A DNA stretch of 34,609 bases from GCA-2746235 sp049609225 (GCA_049609225.1 JBMYYH010000022.1:1-34609), one strand, 5' to 3'. Shown: positions 8,020 to 15,723, numbered from the stretch's first letter. Translations and numbers: made by a program. The notes: generated by a model not told the origin, from the letters alone.

Positions 8020-8960
8020 GCGCTCCCCAGGAAGAAGGACGCATCCTCGGTGGGTATGTCGTTCCGAGTCGCCCGTTGCCGTTGTTGGCACCCGAGGCCT
8101 CGCCCGCATGGCAGTCCTTGCATGACAGCTATGCCAAGATTCGCGCCGAGATCGAGGCTTCTGAAGCGGATCTGATCCTTTTGTTCAGCACGCGGTGGGT
8201 GAGCATCATCGGGCATCAAATGCAGGCCGATCCCGCACCCAAGTTTTGGGTGGTCGATGAAGACTTCCATCAGTTCGGCAGCTTGCACTATGACCTGCGC
8301 ATGGATGCCGAGTTCGCGGCGACTTACCGCGATTGTGCGCAGGAGCGTGGCCTGCACGCGCGTACGGTGGCCTATGAAGGCTTTCCGATTGATGTCGGAA
8401 GCATCACGGCATTGAACCTCCTGAACCCTGAGAACCGTATCCCTGCAGGCATCGTGTCCTGCAATGTCTACTCCGATCGCGCCGAAACCTTGGTGCTCGG
8501 TAAGGCAGCGATGGATGCGATCAAGAAGAGTGGTAAGAAAGCGATCCTGATCGGCGTCACTTCCTTGTCGAACCGCATGTTCACCGATTGGATTGACCCT
8601 AAGGAGGATCACATCCATTCCTTGAAGGATGATGAATGGAACCGCAAGTTGCTGGAGCTGCTCGGGGAAGGTCGCCTGGAGGATGTCAGCCAACTTGCGC
8701 GTGAGTTCAGTCGTCAGGCGAACGGCGATTCGAAGATGAAGGCCATCTGGTGGTTGGCGTCGGCCATGGGGCAGACCAATGATTACCGTGGCACGGTCTT
8801 CGATTACCAACCGCTGTGGGGGACCGGCGCAGCGCTGGTCGGTCTGCAGCCTGCCGCCGGCGCCGGTGGTGGCCTCGAATACGACGAGGACGACACCGAA
8901 TACTTCCGCGGCGACCGCAATGTCATCGCTGCCGAAACCGAACCCATGGCATCTGAGTAG
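8016..8960 (+). CDS. amnA: Class III extradiol dioxygenase, non-catalytic subunit (2-aminophenol 1,6-dioxygenase alpha-like)
   Basis: A 314-residue paralog of the preceding gene that has lost its iron ligands. The N-terminal APHPPHL of the catalytic chain corresponds to VVPSRPLPLL here, and HTPHW corresponds to STRWVS, while the scaffold (IIGHQ, SITALNLL, IWWLASAMG, FDYQPLWGTGAALV) is kept. The known 2-aminophenol 1,6-dioxygenase has the same design, an active beta and an inactive alpha subunit in a heterotetramer. It starts by ATGA overlap with the catalytic gene, which favours equal production. The last 35 residues (GGLEYDEDDTEYF onward) form an acidic tail that I do not recognise from the family. 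It is probably a structural or regulatory subunit. Confidence 0.85.
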   Translation: MSAPQEEGRILGGYVVPSRPLPLLAPEASPAWQSLHDSYAKIRAEIEASEADLILLFSTRWVSIIGHQMQADPAPKFWVVDEDFHQFGSLHYDLRMDAEFAATYRDCAQERGLHARTVAYEGFPIDVGSITALNLLNPENRIPAGIVSCNVYSDRAETLVLGKAAMDAIKKSGKKAILIGVTSLSNRMFTDWIDPKEDHIHSLKDDEWNRKLLELLGEGRLEDVSQLAREFSRQANGDSKMKAIWWLASAMGQTNDYRGTVFDYQPLWGTGAALVGLQPAAGAGGGLEYDEDDTEYFRGDRNVIAAETEPMASE

Positions 8961-8966
8961 AGCAAC

Positions 8967-9398
8967 ATGAGCGACCCCATCCGCACTTCGAAGGCGCCCG
9001 ATCCCGTCGGCGCCTATCCGCACGCCCGACGTCACGGCGACCTGCTCTTCCTCTCCGGCGTTGGACCGCGAGAAGCTGGCACCAATGCCATCCCCGGCGG
9101 CCCTATCGTCGATGCCGACGGCAATCCGCGTGATTACGACATCGCCGCCCAGACCGAGTCCGTCATCGCCAACGTGAAGGCCGTGCTCGAAGCCTGTGGC
9201 GCCAGCCTTGAGGATGTCCTCGATGTGACGGCCTTCCTGGTCGACATGGACCGCGACTTCAAAGGCTACAACGAGGTCTACGCCAAGCATTTCACCTCGG
9301 TGCAAGCCGCGCGTACCACCATCGCCATTCGCGCCCTGCCCACGCCGATCGCGGTGGAGTTCAAGGTCGTCGCGAAGGCCCCGGAGGGCTCGGCTTGA
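8967..9398 (+). CDS. amnD: RidA/YjgF-family protein, likely 2-aminomuconate deaminase
   Basis: A 143-residue RidA-family protein (trimeric, enamine/imine-acting). It has DPVGAYPHARR near the start, LLFLSGVGP, the central QTESVIANVKAVLEACGAS, and RTTIAIRALPTPIAVEFKVVA with the family Arg116 and Glu131. Some RidA-family members hydrolyse the enamine of 2-aminomuconate to 4-oxalocrotonate plus ammonia (for example in nitrobenzoate and aminophenol pathways), and the position right after the dehydrogenase and dioxygenase genes points to that step. A general RidA housekeeping role is the alternative. Its stop is embedded in the TTG start of the next gene (TTGA). Confidence 0.87.
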   Translation: MSDPIRTSKAPDPVGAYPHARRHGDLLFLSGVGPREAGTNAIPGGPIVDADGNPRDYDIAAQTESVIANVKAVLEACGASLEDVLDVTAFLVDMDRDFKGYNEVYAKHFTSVQAARTTIAIRALPTPIAVEFKVVAKAPEGSA

Positions 9399-10024
9399 TC
9401 GACATCAGCCCGGTCATCAGCCCACGCTTGGCCGTGTGGCCTGGGGATGTCGCCTTCCGCCGCGACGTCGCCTATGACACCGACCAGGGCGATCACATGA
9501 CCCTCAGTGCCATCCACGGCACGGTGCATCTAGGCGCCCATGTCGATGCACCGAATCATTATGCGCCCCAGGCGCCAGGCATCGGCGAACGCGCCTTGGA
9601 CTACTACTTCGGCCCATGCCAAGTCATGACCGTCGACGTCGGCCGGGGACAGCGGATCCTGCCCGAACATCTCACCGCTGCCGTCACCACGCCGCGGATC
9701 CTGTTTCGGACCGCGAGTTTTCCCGACCCCGAATCCTGGAACACTGATTTCAGTGCCTTAAGCTCTGCCTTAGTGCAACATCTCGCCGAAGCCGGTGTGA
9801 AACTCGTCGGCATCGATACGCCTTCGATCGACCTGCAGGAAGACAAGGTCTTGGAATCGCACCAAGCCGTGGCCGCGAACGATATGGCGATCCTGGAAGG
9901 CATCCTCCTGGATGCGGTGGAGGATGGGGTCTACACCCTCTGCGCCTTGCCGTTGAAGCTGGAAGCTACTGATGCTTCCCCAGTGCGCGCCGTACTGCTG
10001 GAAGCTTCCGACCTACAAGGTTGA
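9395..10024 (+). CDS. kynB: Kynurenine formamidase (cyclase family)
   Basis: A 209-residue metal-dependent hydrolase of the KynB/cyclase family, which removes formate from N-formylkynurenine to give kynurenine. The metal motif reads H45-LGAHVDAPNH-Y, matching HxGTHxDxPxH with Ala in place of the usual Thr. WPGDVAFRRDVAYD near the start and LVGIDTPSIDLQ in the middle are also typical. The start codon is TTG at 9395, overlapping the RidA stop (TTGA), and gives the normal N-terminus IDISPVISP. It is the last gene of the tryptophan cluster although it acts second in the pathway; it could also deformylate a later N-formyl intermediate if the monooxygenase acts before deformylation. The stop directly abuts the stop of the convergent gene at 10025. 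Confidence 0.93.
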   Translation: MIDISPVISPRLAVWPGDVAFRRDVAYDTDQGDHMTLSAIHGTVHLGAHVDAPNHYAPQAPGIGERALDYYFGPCQVMTVDVGRGQRILPEHLTAAVTTPRILFRTASFPDPESWNTDFSALSSALVQHLAEAGVKLVGIDTPSIDLQEDKVLESHQAVAANDMAILEGILLDAVEDGVYTLCALPLKLEATDASPVRAVLLEASDLQG

Positions 10025-10303
10025 TCAAGCCTGGTCGTTGGGCTTTTCCGGCCCTTCCTTTTTCCAGCGTCCCACGACGCGTTCCATGACCGCTTCGAAA
10101 TCCGGCGGCAAGTCGCATGGGGTGACCTTGCCGGTGATTTCCCGGACCTGCTCATATTGCTTCAGATAGGCCCGACAGGGGCCACACATCATCAGATGAC
10201 TCTTGGCGACCATGCGGTCGAGGAAGGGCATGTCGCCGTCGATTAGGTCATCGAGTGCCCCATAAAGGGTTTCGCAGCGGGTAAGGAGGTCCTTGGATGT
10301 CAT
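10025..10303 (-). CDS. Zinc-finger anti-sigma-factor-like protein (zf-HC2)
   Basis: A 92-residue soluble protein with the HxxxCxxC signature of zf-HC2 anti-sigma domains: KSHLMMCGPCRAYL, residues about 35-48, preceded by a helical region with CETLYGALDDLIDG. No membrane segment is seen, so it would act in the cytoplasm. Anti-sigma proteins of this type usually sit next to an ECF sigma factor gene; none is found here on either side, so its partner is elsewhere or it has another role. It converges on kynB with no bases between the stops. Family call is moderate to good; the regulatory target is unknown. Confidence 0.75.
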   Translation of the reverse strand: MTSKDLLTRCETLYGALDDLIDGDMPFLDRMVAKSHLMMCGPCRAYLKQYEQVREITGKVTPCDLPPDFEAVMERVVGRWKKEGPEKPNDQA

Positions 10304-10353
10304 CGATTCAGAAGCTGCCTTCGCGCTTCGGCGGAGGATGTGACAGCTTTCTC

Positions 10354-10381
10354 TTGCAACCGTAGCGTCTTTGGTTAGGCT
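10354..10381 (+). promoter_or_regulatory. Possible sigma70-type promoter for the small lipoprotein at 10414
   Basis: TTGCAA (10354-10359), a 16-base spacer and TAGGCT (10376-10381) give a weak match to -35/-10 boxes. GAGGAA at 10401-10406 is a good ribosome binding site seven bases before the ATG at 10414. Confidence 0.35.
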
Positions 10382-10413
10382 CAGCAGAACATTCCTACAC
10401 GAGGAATCACCCC

Positions 10414-10554
10414 ATGAAAAAACTCTCTTATCTCGCCATGATCCTTTGCGCCTTCCTCTTCGTTTCCTGCTCTGGGGATTCGAAAGAAGATGCGGTGGAG
10501 GATGCCGCTACCGAGGCTGAGCAGGCCGCAGACGACGAGATGCTGTCCTACTAG
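10414..10554 (+). CDS. Tiny lipoprotein, 46 residues
   Basis: A 46-residue precursor: MKK, a hydrophobic stretch (LSYLAMILCAFLF), a lipobox VSC, then a short acidic tail rich in Glu, Asp and Ala (CSGDSKEDAVEDAATEAEQ...). After cleavage only about 30 residues remain on the lipidated Cys, so it would be a small acidic peptide on the membrane. A clear ribosome binding site (GAGGAA) and a plausible promoter support real expression. The mature start CSGDSKE is identical to that of the lipoprotein at 11474, so the two are related. Function unknown; murein-lipoprotein-like spacers are one possibility. Confidence 0.7.
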   Translation: MKKLSYLAMILCAFLFVSCSGDSKEDAVEDAATEAEQAADDEMLSY

Positions 10555-10686
10555 GGGCAGAGCTTGTCGCACAGAATCAGTCTTTCCTAGGAAGACGGAA
10601 CTTAGCGCCGGATTTCCACGAATTCGACGCATGGTTGGTGCGTATGCTCCACGAAGGCCACGCCGTGGCATGACCCTTACAACGTG

Positions 10687-11448
10687 ATGAAACTCCCGAA
10701 CATGAATCTCCTCAACCCATCTGCAGCTGTTCTCCTTTTAGCTTTCGCAGCCCCGTCTTACGCCCAAGAAGAGAAGGGCACCGAGGCCATCTCCAGCACC
10801 AAAGGCTCGGTGGAAGCGACTGCTACCAAGATCGATCAAGAGACCAAGACCAAGCAGGAAAAAGGCAAGGCCAAAGGCACTGCCAAGGGCAAGGCCAATG
10901 GTAAGCAAAAGCCCGATGAAGCCGCACGCGGCAAGGGCAAGAAGCAAGGCAAAGAGAAGAAAGCTCAAGCCTCGGAAGCCGGTTCCAAGAAGGAACAGGC
11001 CATGAAGGTCAGCCCAGAGCAGCGCGAGCTGATGAAGGCTATGACCGAAGAGATGGGCAAGTACCGCGCCAACAAGGCGCGCATCAAGCAAGCCCGCGCC
11101 GTCGCTGCCAAGGAGAACAAGCCGGAGCTCGCCGAGAAGGCAGATGCGATGGAGCCTAAGCTCGAGGCCAACCACCAAGCTGCCATGGATGCTTTGCGCG
11201 CCAAGTACGGCGACAAGGAATTCGATGCGGCAAAGTCCTACCTCGAGAATGCGGATCGCGGCACTGTCAAGAAAGGTGGCAAGGTCACCGACAAGGCCGA
11301 GAAGCAAGCCAACCAGCACTCCAAGGGTGTCAAAGGCAAAGGTGGAGAGAAGCAGAAGAACCGCAAGAAGAAGAGCGGTGAAGGCTCCGGTGAATCCAGC
11401 GAAGAGGGTTCCGACTCCGGCTCGGATGACGAGCAGCCTGAGGCCTAG
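10687..11448 (+). CDS. Exported Lys/Ala/Glu-rich low-complexity protein
   Basis: About 253 residues with a signal peptide (hydrophobic LNPSAAVLLLAFAAPSYA, probable cleavage after SYA) and a highly charged mature part. Residues about 40-105 are Lys/Gly/Ala-rich repeats (KGKAKGTAKGKANGKQ and similar), 110-185 look like an amphipathic coiled-coil segment (EQRELMKAMTEEMGKYRANKARIKQ), and the end is again KG-rich followed by a Ser/Gly/Glu/Asp tail. An ATG follows a possible GTG at 10684; I use the ATG. No family is recognised. It lies between two related tiny lipoproteins. It could bind nucleic acid or acidic surface polymer through its basic repeats, but that is a guess. Confidence 0.75.
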   Translation: MKLPNMNLLNPSAAVLLLAFAAPSYAQEEKGTEAISSTKGSVEATATKIDQETKTKQEKGKAKGTAKGKANGKQKPDEAARGKGKKQGKEKKAQASEAGSKKEQAMKVSPEQRELMKAMTEEMGKYRANKARIKQARAVAAKENKPELAEKADAMEPKLEANHQAAMDALRAKYGDKEFDAAKSYLENADRGTVKKGGKVTDKAEKQANQHSKGVKGKGGEKQKNRKKKSGEGSGESSEEGSDSGSDDEQPEA

Positions 11449-11473
11449 TCCCAGAACCTAGAACCCCCGAATC

Positions 11474-11680
11474 ATGACCAAAACCCTTTACCTGTCCCTT
11501 CTGCTCGGCTCCCTCGCATTCGCGAGCTGCTCGGGTGATTCCAAGGAAACGACGGATGCAGACACCACTGCTGATGTGATCTCCGAGGCCGAGGCTGATG
11601 CAGCTGCCGCCGCCGAGATGACTGATGGCGAGTCCGCCCACGCCGCCTTGGACAAGATGGATAAGGAACTGAACGACTAG
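11474..11680 (+). CDS. Small acidic lipoprotein, 68 residues
   Basis: A 68-residue precursor: MTKTLYLSLLLGSLAF, lipobox ASC, then CSGDSKETTDADTTADV and an Ala/Glu/Asp-rich helix-prone tail ending HAALDKMDKELND. The mature beginning CSGDSKE is the same as in the 46-residue lipoprotein at 10414, so they are paralogs of different length. It starts 25 bases after the Lys-rich exported protein and is likely expressed with it. Its stop TAG sits in CTAG, which also holds the stop of the convergent helicase gene. Function unknown. Confidence 0.75.
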   Translation: MTKTLYLSLLLGSLAFASCSGDSKETTDADTTADVISEAEADAAAAAEMTDGESAHAALDKMDKELND

Positions 11681-13797
11681 TTCCTACGTCCGCCGCGTCG
11701 ACTCCGACGCCTGCGCCCACCCTCCCGGCGGCGCTCCCGTGAAGCCGCGGTCCCTTCGGGGGCTGCGGCTTCACTCTTTTGCAGCTCCGCCTTCACGGCT
11801 TCGGCGCCACCCTCAAGACCCAACTCCGCGCGCACGTCGATGGGGCCGCGATAGAGGCATTCAATCGCTTCCGCGATGGTCTCGGAAAGGACCGGGTCGG
11901 ATTCGGTGACGAGCTTTTGCAGGTGACGGAGGTATTGCACCGTCATGCGTGCGACGCGGACGAAATCCCCCGGTGCCGCCGAAGTGAAACGCCCGAGTTC
12001 GGTGAAGGGCCGACCCATCGCGTATTCATAGACTGCAGGGCTCATCGACTCATCCAGGCGCTTCAGGGAACACGCGAGCCCATGATCGGTCTCGCGGTCG
12101 ATCGCATAATCGATCACCCGTTGCGCGCGACGCAAGGTGCCCTTCATCGGACGCAAGGCATTGCGTGCATACTCATCACGTTTGCGTCCCTCATGGATCA
12201 CTGCGGCAAGCAAGCCGCAGAGTGCCGGTGCCTCGATGTCTTCGAACACGCCTTCGAACAGCATCTCGGTGAGATGGATCTCATAACCGAAGAGGTGTAG
12301 GCAAGTGCGTCCGCGGGGGAGGATGTCGCGTTCGCCGCGGATGTAACCCATCTCCTCGAGGAAGCCGAAGCGTTTCTGGAGGAGCGCACGAACCTGACGT
12401 CGGTTGTGCTCCTCGCGTTTCTTGGAATGCTCACGGGCTTGGAATGCGGCGAAGCTGTTCTCCCAGACCTCGGCGGCATACTGATTGCCGGCCACACCGT
12501 GGAGGTGTACGAGGCTGCCATAATCCAGATCGAAGCGCGACGTGATCGGTTCCACCCGACCCGCCTGGATGCGATTGATGGGAGCATCCATCACATCGTC
12601 GAAGTCGAGCACGGAATAGACCAGGCCTTCCTTGTCCATGCCCAGACGCCCTGCGCGACCTGCCATCTGCATGTAGTCGCGGGTGCGCATGTAGTCGAAC
12701 TCGACGCCGTCGAACTTCATCAGGCTGTCGAAGATGACGGCCCGCGCAGGCATGTTGATGCCGAGTGCGAAGGTCTCGGTGGTGTAGAGCACGCGCAACA
12801 ATCCCGTCGCGAACATGCGTTCGACCATCTCCTTCTGCAGCGGCAACATGCCGGCATGGTGGAATCCGACGCCGCGCGCGAGCATGCCACGCAGTTCACC
12901 CATGGGGCCGCGGGTGTCGTCGAAACCGAATTCCGCGCGACCGGCATCCCAGAGTTTCTGGAAGGCATCCTGGCCTTCGCGGTCGAGCAACTTGCGCGAA
13001 CGCGAGGTCTTGCGCGCCTTGCTTTCACAAAGCTTGCGCGAGAAGCAGAAGTAAAGGATCGGCAAGCGCTCATCCTTGACCAACTCGTCGAGCAGGGCGC
13101 GGTCATCGCGTTTCTTCCACTCCTTGTCCTTCTTGCGTTCCTTGAAGCGCGAACGGATTCCCTTCAAGCGACTTGGCGGGAACACCCCAGCCTTCGGGTG
13201 AAACAGGTAATGCTTCAACGGCACCGGACGCTTGGTCTCTTCGACCACCGTCAGCGGACGATCGCGGACTCGCTCCAACCACGCCGCATACTGTCCGAGA
13301 TTGTCAATCGTCGCCGACAAGGCCACGATGATGACATCCTTCGGCAGGAACATCAGGGTCTCTTCCCAAACCGAACCGCGTTCGGGATCGTCCATGAAGT
13401 GGACTTCATCGAACACCACCACGCCGACATCATCCAACTGGCTGGCGTCTTCGACCAAAGTGTTACGCAGGATCTCGGTGGTCATCACCATTACCCGGCC
13501 ATGCGGATTCATGGTGATATCGCCGGTCGAGAGGCCCACGCTGTCGATCGCGGGATCCTCGGTGAAGTCGCGGAACTTCTGATTGCTCAGCGCCTTGATG
13601 GGGGCGGTGTAGAGCGCGCGCGTGCCCTTCTTCAGGGCGAGATGGATGGCATATTCGGCGACCAGGGTCTTGCCGGCACCGGTGGGGGCCGCGACCAGCA
13701 CATTGTGGTCGGTATCGAGGGCAGCAGCCGATTCCCGCTGGAAGGGGGATAGCGTGAACCCCTTGAATTCCGTCGGGCCGTGAGACGTCATGGGCAT
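11677..13797 (-). CDS. Ski2-like DEVH-box RNA helicase
   Basis: About 706 residues of an SF2 helicase related to Ski2/Mtr4 and the bacterial HelY group; presumably unwinds RNA with ATP. Motifs in order: FQRESAAAL (Q-like), Walker A AAPTGAGKT (37-44), TAPIKALSNQKF (Ia), DEVH (130-133), SATIDN (III), FALGINMPARAVIFDS (V) and QMAGRAGRLG (VI). The C-terminal third has a DSHCT-like helical arrangement and ends in an Arg/Gly-rich tail (RRRREGGRRRR type) suited to RNA binding. The longest open frame begins 147 bases earlier but runs through the divergent lipoprotein gene, so I choose ATG 13797, with ATG 13791 (MTSHGPTEF) as an equally likely start. A minus-strand TTGACC lies at 13826-13821. Shorter than actinobacterial HelY. 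Confidence 0.9.
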   Translation of the reverse strand: MPMTSHGPTEFKGFTLSPFQRESAAALDTDHNVLVAAPTGAGKTLVAEYAIHLALKKGTRALYTAPIKALSNQKFRDFTEDPAIDSVGLSTGDITMNPHGRVMVMTTEILRNTLVEDASQLDDVGVVVFDEVHFMDDPERGSVWEETLMFLPKDVIIVALSATIDNLGQYAAWLERVRDRPLTVVEETKRPVPLKHYLFHPKAGVFPPSRLKGIRSRFKERKKDKEWKKRDDRALLDELVKDERLPILYFCFSRKLCESKARKTSRSRKLLDREGQDAFQKLWDAGRAEFGFDDTRGPMGELRGMLARGVGFHHAGMLPLQKEMVERMFATGLLRVLYTTETFALGINMPARAVIFDSLMKFDGVEFDYMRTRDYMQMAGRAGRLGMDKEGLVYSVLDFDDVMDAPINRIQAGRVEPITSRFDLDYGSLVHLHGVAGNQYAAEVWENSFAAFQAREHSKKREEHNRRQVRALLQKRFGFLEEMGYIRGERDILPRGRTCLHLFGYEIHLTEMLFEGVFEDIEAPALCGLLAAVIHEGRKRDEYARNALRPMKGTLRRAQRVIDYAIDRETDHGLACSLKRLDESMSPAVYEYAMGRPFTELGRFTSAAPGDFVRVARMTVQYLRHLQKLVTESDPVLSETIAEAIECLYRGPIDVRAELGLEGGAEAVKAELQKSEAAAPEGTAASRERRREGGRRRRSRRGGRRN

Positions 13798-13840
13798 AGC
13801 ATGGGTGGATAAGGGGAACGGGTCAAGGTAGAACAAGGGG

Positions 13841-14719
13841 ATGGAGCCGCATCCGCGTCCTTTGTCGCTTGCAGGCCTGTGCCTGACCGCGAGCCTCTGC
13901 CTGCTTGGGAGTTGTGGCGATACCGCTTCGGTGGATACGCCCATCGACCTCTCGCTGATGCATGTCAGTCAGGTGTCGAAGATTCCAGGCGGTTTGCCGC
14001 CGGCTTGGGCGGAAGAGTTCGATGCAGTCATCGCCGGTGCGCCGACCATCTCGATGAAGGACCCGCGCAGTATGCAGGTGGTGCGCGATCTATTGACCCA
14101 AGTGCGTTGGATCGATCCCCGCAGCATTGAAGTCGCTCTGGCCCTGCCAGAAGGCGTGCGCGTGAGTTATCTGCCCAAGATGCCACGTTTGGTCTTGGCG
14201 CAAGGAGAGGAACCGCAGCATGTCATCGCCGAAGACGGCACCCTTTTGCCCGACGGCCTCGACATGGAGCTCCTGCGAGGATTCTTCTACGTCAGCATCG
14301 ATGCGCAAACGATCCTGCCGGAACCTGGAGGTCGGTGTGCGGATCCAGTCGTGCAGGAAGCCTTCCGCCTGTGGGGCGAGGCCGACAGTGTCATGGCTTT
14401 AGCGGAGCTGCCCGTGGTGGCGATCCAAAAGCGCAGTGACTATCCGCGTCACACCACCGGCATGGCGCCGGCCATGTCCTTCATCCTCAGCGACGGCACC
14501 GAAATCTGTTGGGGTCGCGCCAAAGATACGCCGGATCCACATTCGGTGGATCGGAATGGCAAACGTCTCTCGATGGAGCGCAAGACGCAACGTCTGATCT
14601 TGGTGTTGCGCGAATACCCGCAGCTGCAGGGCGTCAGCCGCTTGGTGTTGGATGACCCGCTGGTCAAGGCCTTTGATCGCAACATGCAGCCCTTGCCGCT
14701 GCCCGACACCATCCAGTGA
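13841..14719 (+). CDS. Lipoprotein of unknown function (weakly FtsQ-like pattern)
   Basis: A 292-residue precursor with a signal sequence and lipobox LGSC (LCLTASLCLLGSCGDT). The mature part begins with a Pro-rich stretch, then RWIDPRSIEVALALPEGVRVSYLPKMP followed by a turn containing EDGTLLPDGLD, and ends LVLREYPQLQGVSRLVLDDPL. This order (a WI-type strand, a P-containing basic loop, a residue run ending in DG-LL, then a leucine-rich helix) recalls POTRA/FtsQ-like cell-division proteins, but FtsQ is not a lipoprotein and I would not assign it. A TAGAAC hexamer six bases before the ATG suggests a leaderless transcript. The gene overlaps the membrane protein downstream by GTGA, so the two work together. 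Confidence 0.7.
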   Translation: MEPHPRPLSLAGLCLTASLCLLGSCGDTASVDTPIDLSLMHVSQVSKIPGGLPPAWAEEFDAVIAGAPTISMKDPRSMQVVRDLLTQVRWIDPRSIEVALALPEGVRVSYLPKMPRLVLAQGEEPQHVIAEDGTLLPDGLDMELLRGFFYVSIDAQTILPEPGGRCADPVVQEAFRLWGEADSVMALAELPVVAIQKRSDYPRHTTGMAPAMSFILSDGTEICWGRAKDTPDPHSVDRNGKRLSMERKTQRLILVLREYPQLQGVSRLVLDDPLVKAFDRNMQPLPLPDTIQ

Positions 14720-15723
14720 AGGAAAGCGCGAATCCGGGCATCGCCTTCCTGTGCGCGCGCCTTCCAGGTTTAGCGCCTTATGCCCTGGTCGTATTTTGGC
14801 CAGCCCTCGGCGCGACGCATGCCTTGATGCTCGGCTTAGTCGGAGAACTTTTGTTCCCGCGCGCAACCCGGCCGCTGCCGTTGGCGGTGCGCCATTTCGT
14901 GTGTTGGACTATCCTGCTGCAAGCAGCGCCGGATCCTTATCCATGGTGGTGGGGGCTGCTCGCACTCACCCTCTTCACCGCGACGCATCGTTATTGGAAC
15001 ACCCGCCCACGGCTCTGCGGAGTCCTGGTCGCCCTCCTTGTGGCCGTGCCGCTGGCAGACATGGGCATGCGCTTGGATCTACAGCAGGTGGAAGGTGCTG
15101 GATCTCGCAATCCGTGGAATCCACAATCCTCGATCTCGCAATCGGGCCCCGTCGTGCTGCTCGACGCCCCCGTGCTCAGCCCCAAACCAGTCCATGTGGT
15201 GCTGCCACCCCGCGCAACCCCTTGGTACCTCCTGGCCGGCGGCAAGGGCCAGGGGCGTGTTGCTCTGATCCTAGGATTCGCCCTCACCTTCGCCCTGCTG
15301 ACGGCCGCCAAGCGCGCTCCCTTCCAGGCAGCCATGGTGTTCCCGCTGATCCTGGGATGGTTCTTGCTGCGTCCCGCCAACGAAGCCACCCTTTGGTTGA
15401 GCGGTCCCGACGGCCGCTGGCAGGTCCTGGAGCTGGATTTGCCTCTCGAGGCAGGCCCCGATCAAGAGGTGCCAGCTCTCAAGGCCGAGTTCATCCCAGA
15501 AGGCAGCCCGCATCCGGGCGCGGCGGTATCCTGGGCGGTTCGCGGTCCCTTGATTGCCCCTGCAGAAGGGGGGGAGCCGTCCGCATGGCCCCTTTTGACC
15601 CATTGGGCCGATGCGAAACCCCATCCCGGCCACTTCGCGCAGCTGGAATTGGGTTCTAGAATCGGTTCCCGACGCTGGGAAATCGATTCTGACGGTGTTC
15701 TCGTGCTTCGGGCCTTGCCGTAA
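14716..15723 (+). CDS. Multi-pass membrane protein of unknown function
   Basis: A 335-residue protein starting at GTG (14716), which overlaps the TGA of the lipoprotein gene (GTGA). The N-terminal 115 residues hold about three or four hydrophobic segments (LPGLAPYALVVFWPALG, ALMLGLVGELLF, PWWWGLLALTLFTA, LCGVLVALLVAVPLA), a short polar Ser/Asn-rich insert follows, then two more segments around residues 175-220. The last 110 residues are soluble and end in strands with DSDGVLVLRALP. I recognise no family. The insert (residues about 129-142) is encoded by a 12-bp direct repeat with a palindrome between copies. Several other frames are open through this GC-rich stretch, but this frame has the membrane pattern and the coupled start. 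Confidence 0.6.
   Translation: MKESANPGIAFLCARLPGLAPYALVVFWPALGATHALMLGLVGELLFPRATRPLPLAVRHFVCWTILLQAAPDPYPWWWGLLALTLFTATHRYWNTRPRLCGVLVALLVAVPLADMGMRLDLQQVEGAGSRNPWNPQSSISQSGPVVLLDAPVLSPKPVHVVLPPRATPWYLLAGGKGQGRVALILGFALTFALLTAAKRAPFQAAMVFPLILGWFLLRPANEATLWLSGPDGRWQVLELDLPLEAGPDQEVPALKAEFIPEGSPHPGAAVSWAVRGPLIAPAEGGEPSAWPLLTHWADAKPHPGHFAQLELGSRIGSRRWEIDSDGVLVLRALP
15101..15143. repeat. 12-bp direct repeat flanking a small palindrome inside the membrane protein gene
   Basis: GATCTCGCAATC is found at 15101-15112 and again at 15132-15143. Between them GTGGAATCCAC (15114-15124) is a perfect palindrome of arms GTGGA and TCCAC. The segment encodes a polar insert in an otherwise hydrophobic protein. 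Confidence 0.75.

Noticed and set aside
10657..10669. Palindrome GCCACG-C-CGTGGC as a terminator
   Set aside because: The stem is short, the one-base loop cannot form a normal hairpin, and no T-run follows.
12406..13752. A 448-codon plus-strand open frame
   Set aside because: It is antisense to the DEVH helicase and shows no domain pattern or ribosome binding site.
14652..15659. An alternative 335-codon frame over the membrane protein gene
   Set aside because: Rich in Arg, Pro and Ser without secondary structure; the frame at 14716 has membrane segments and a GTGA-coupled start.
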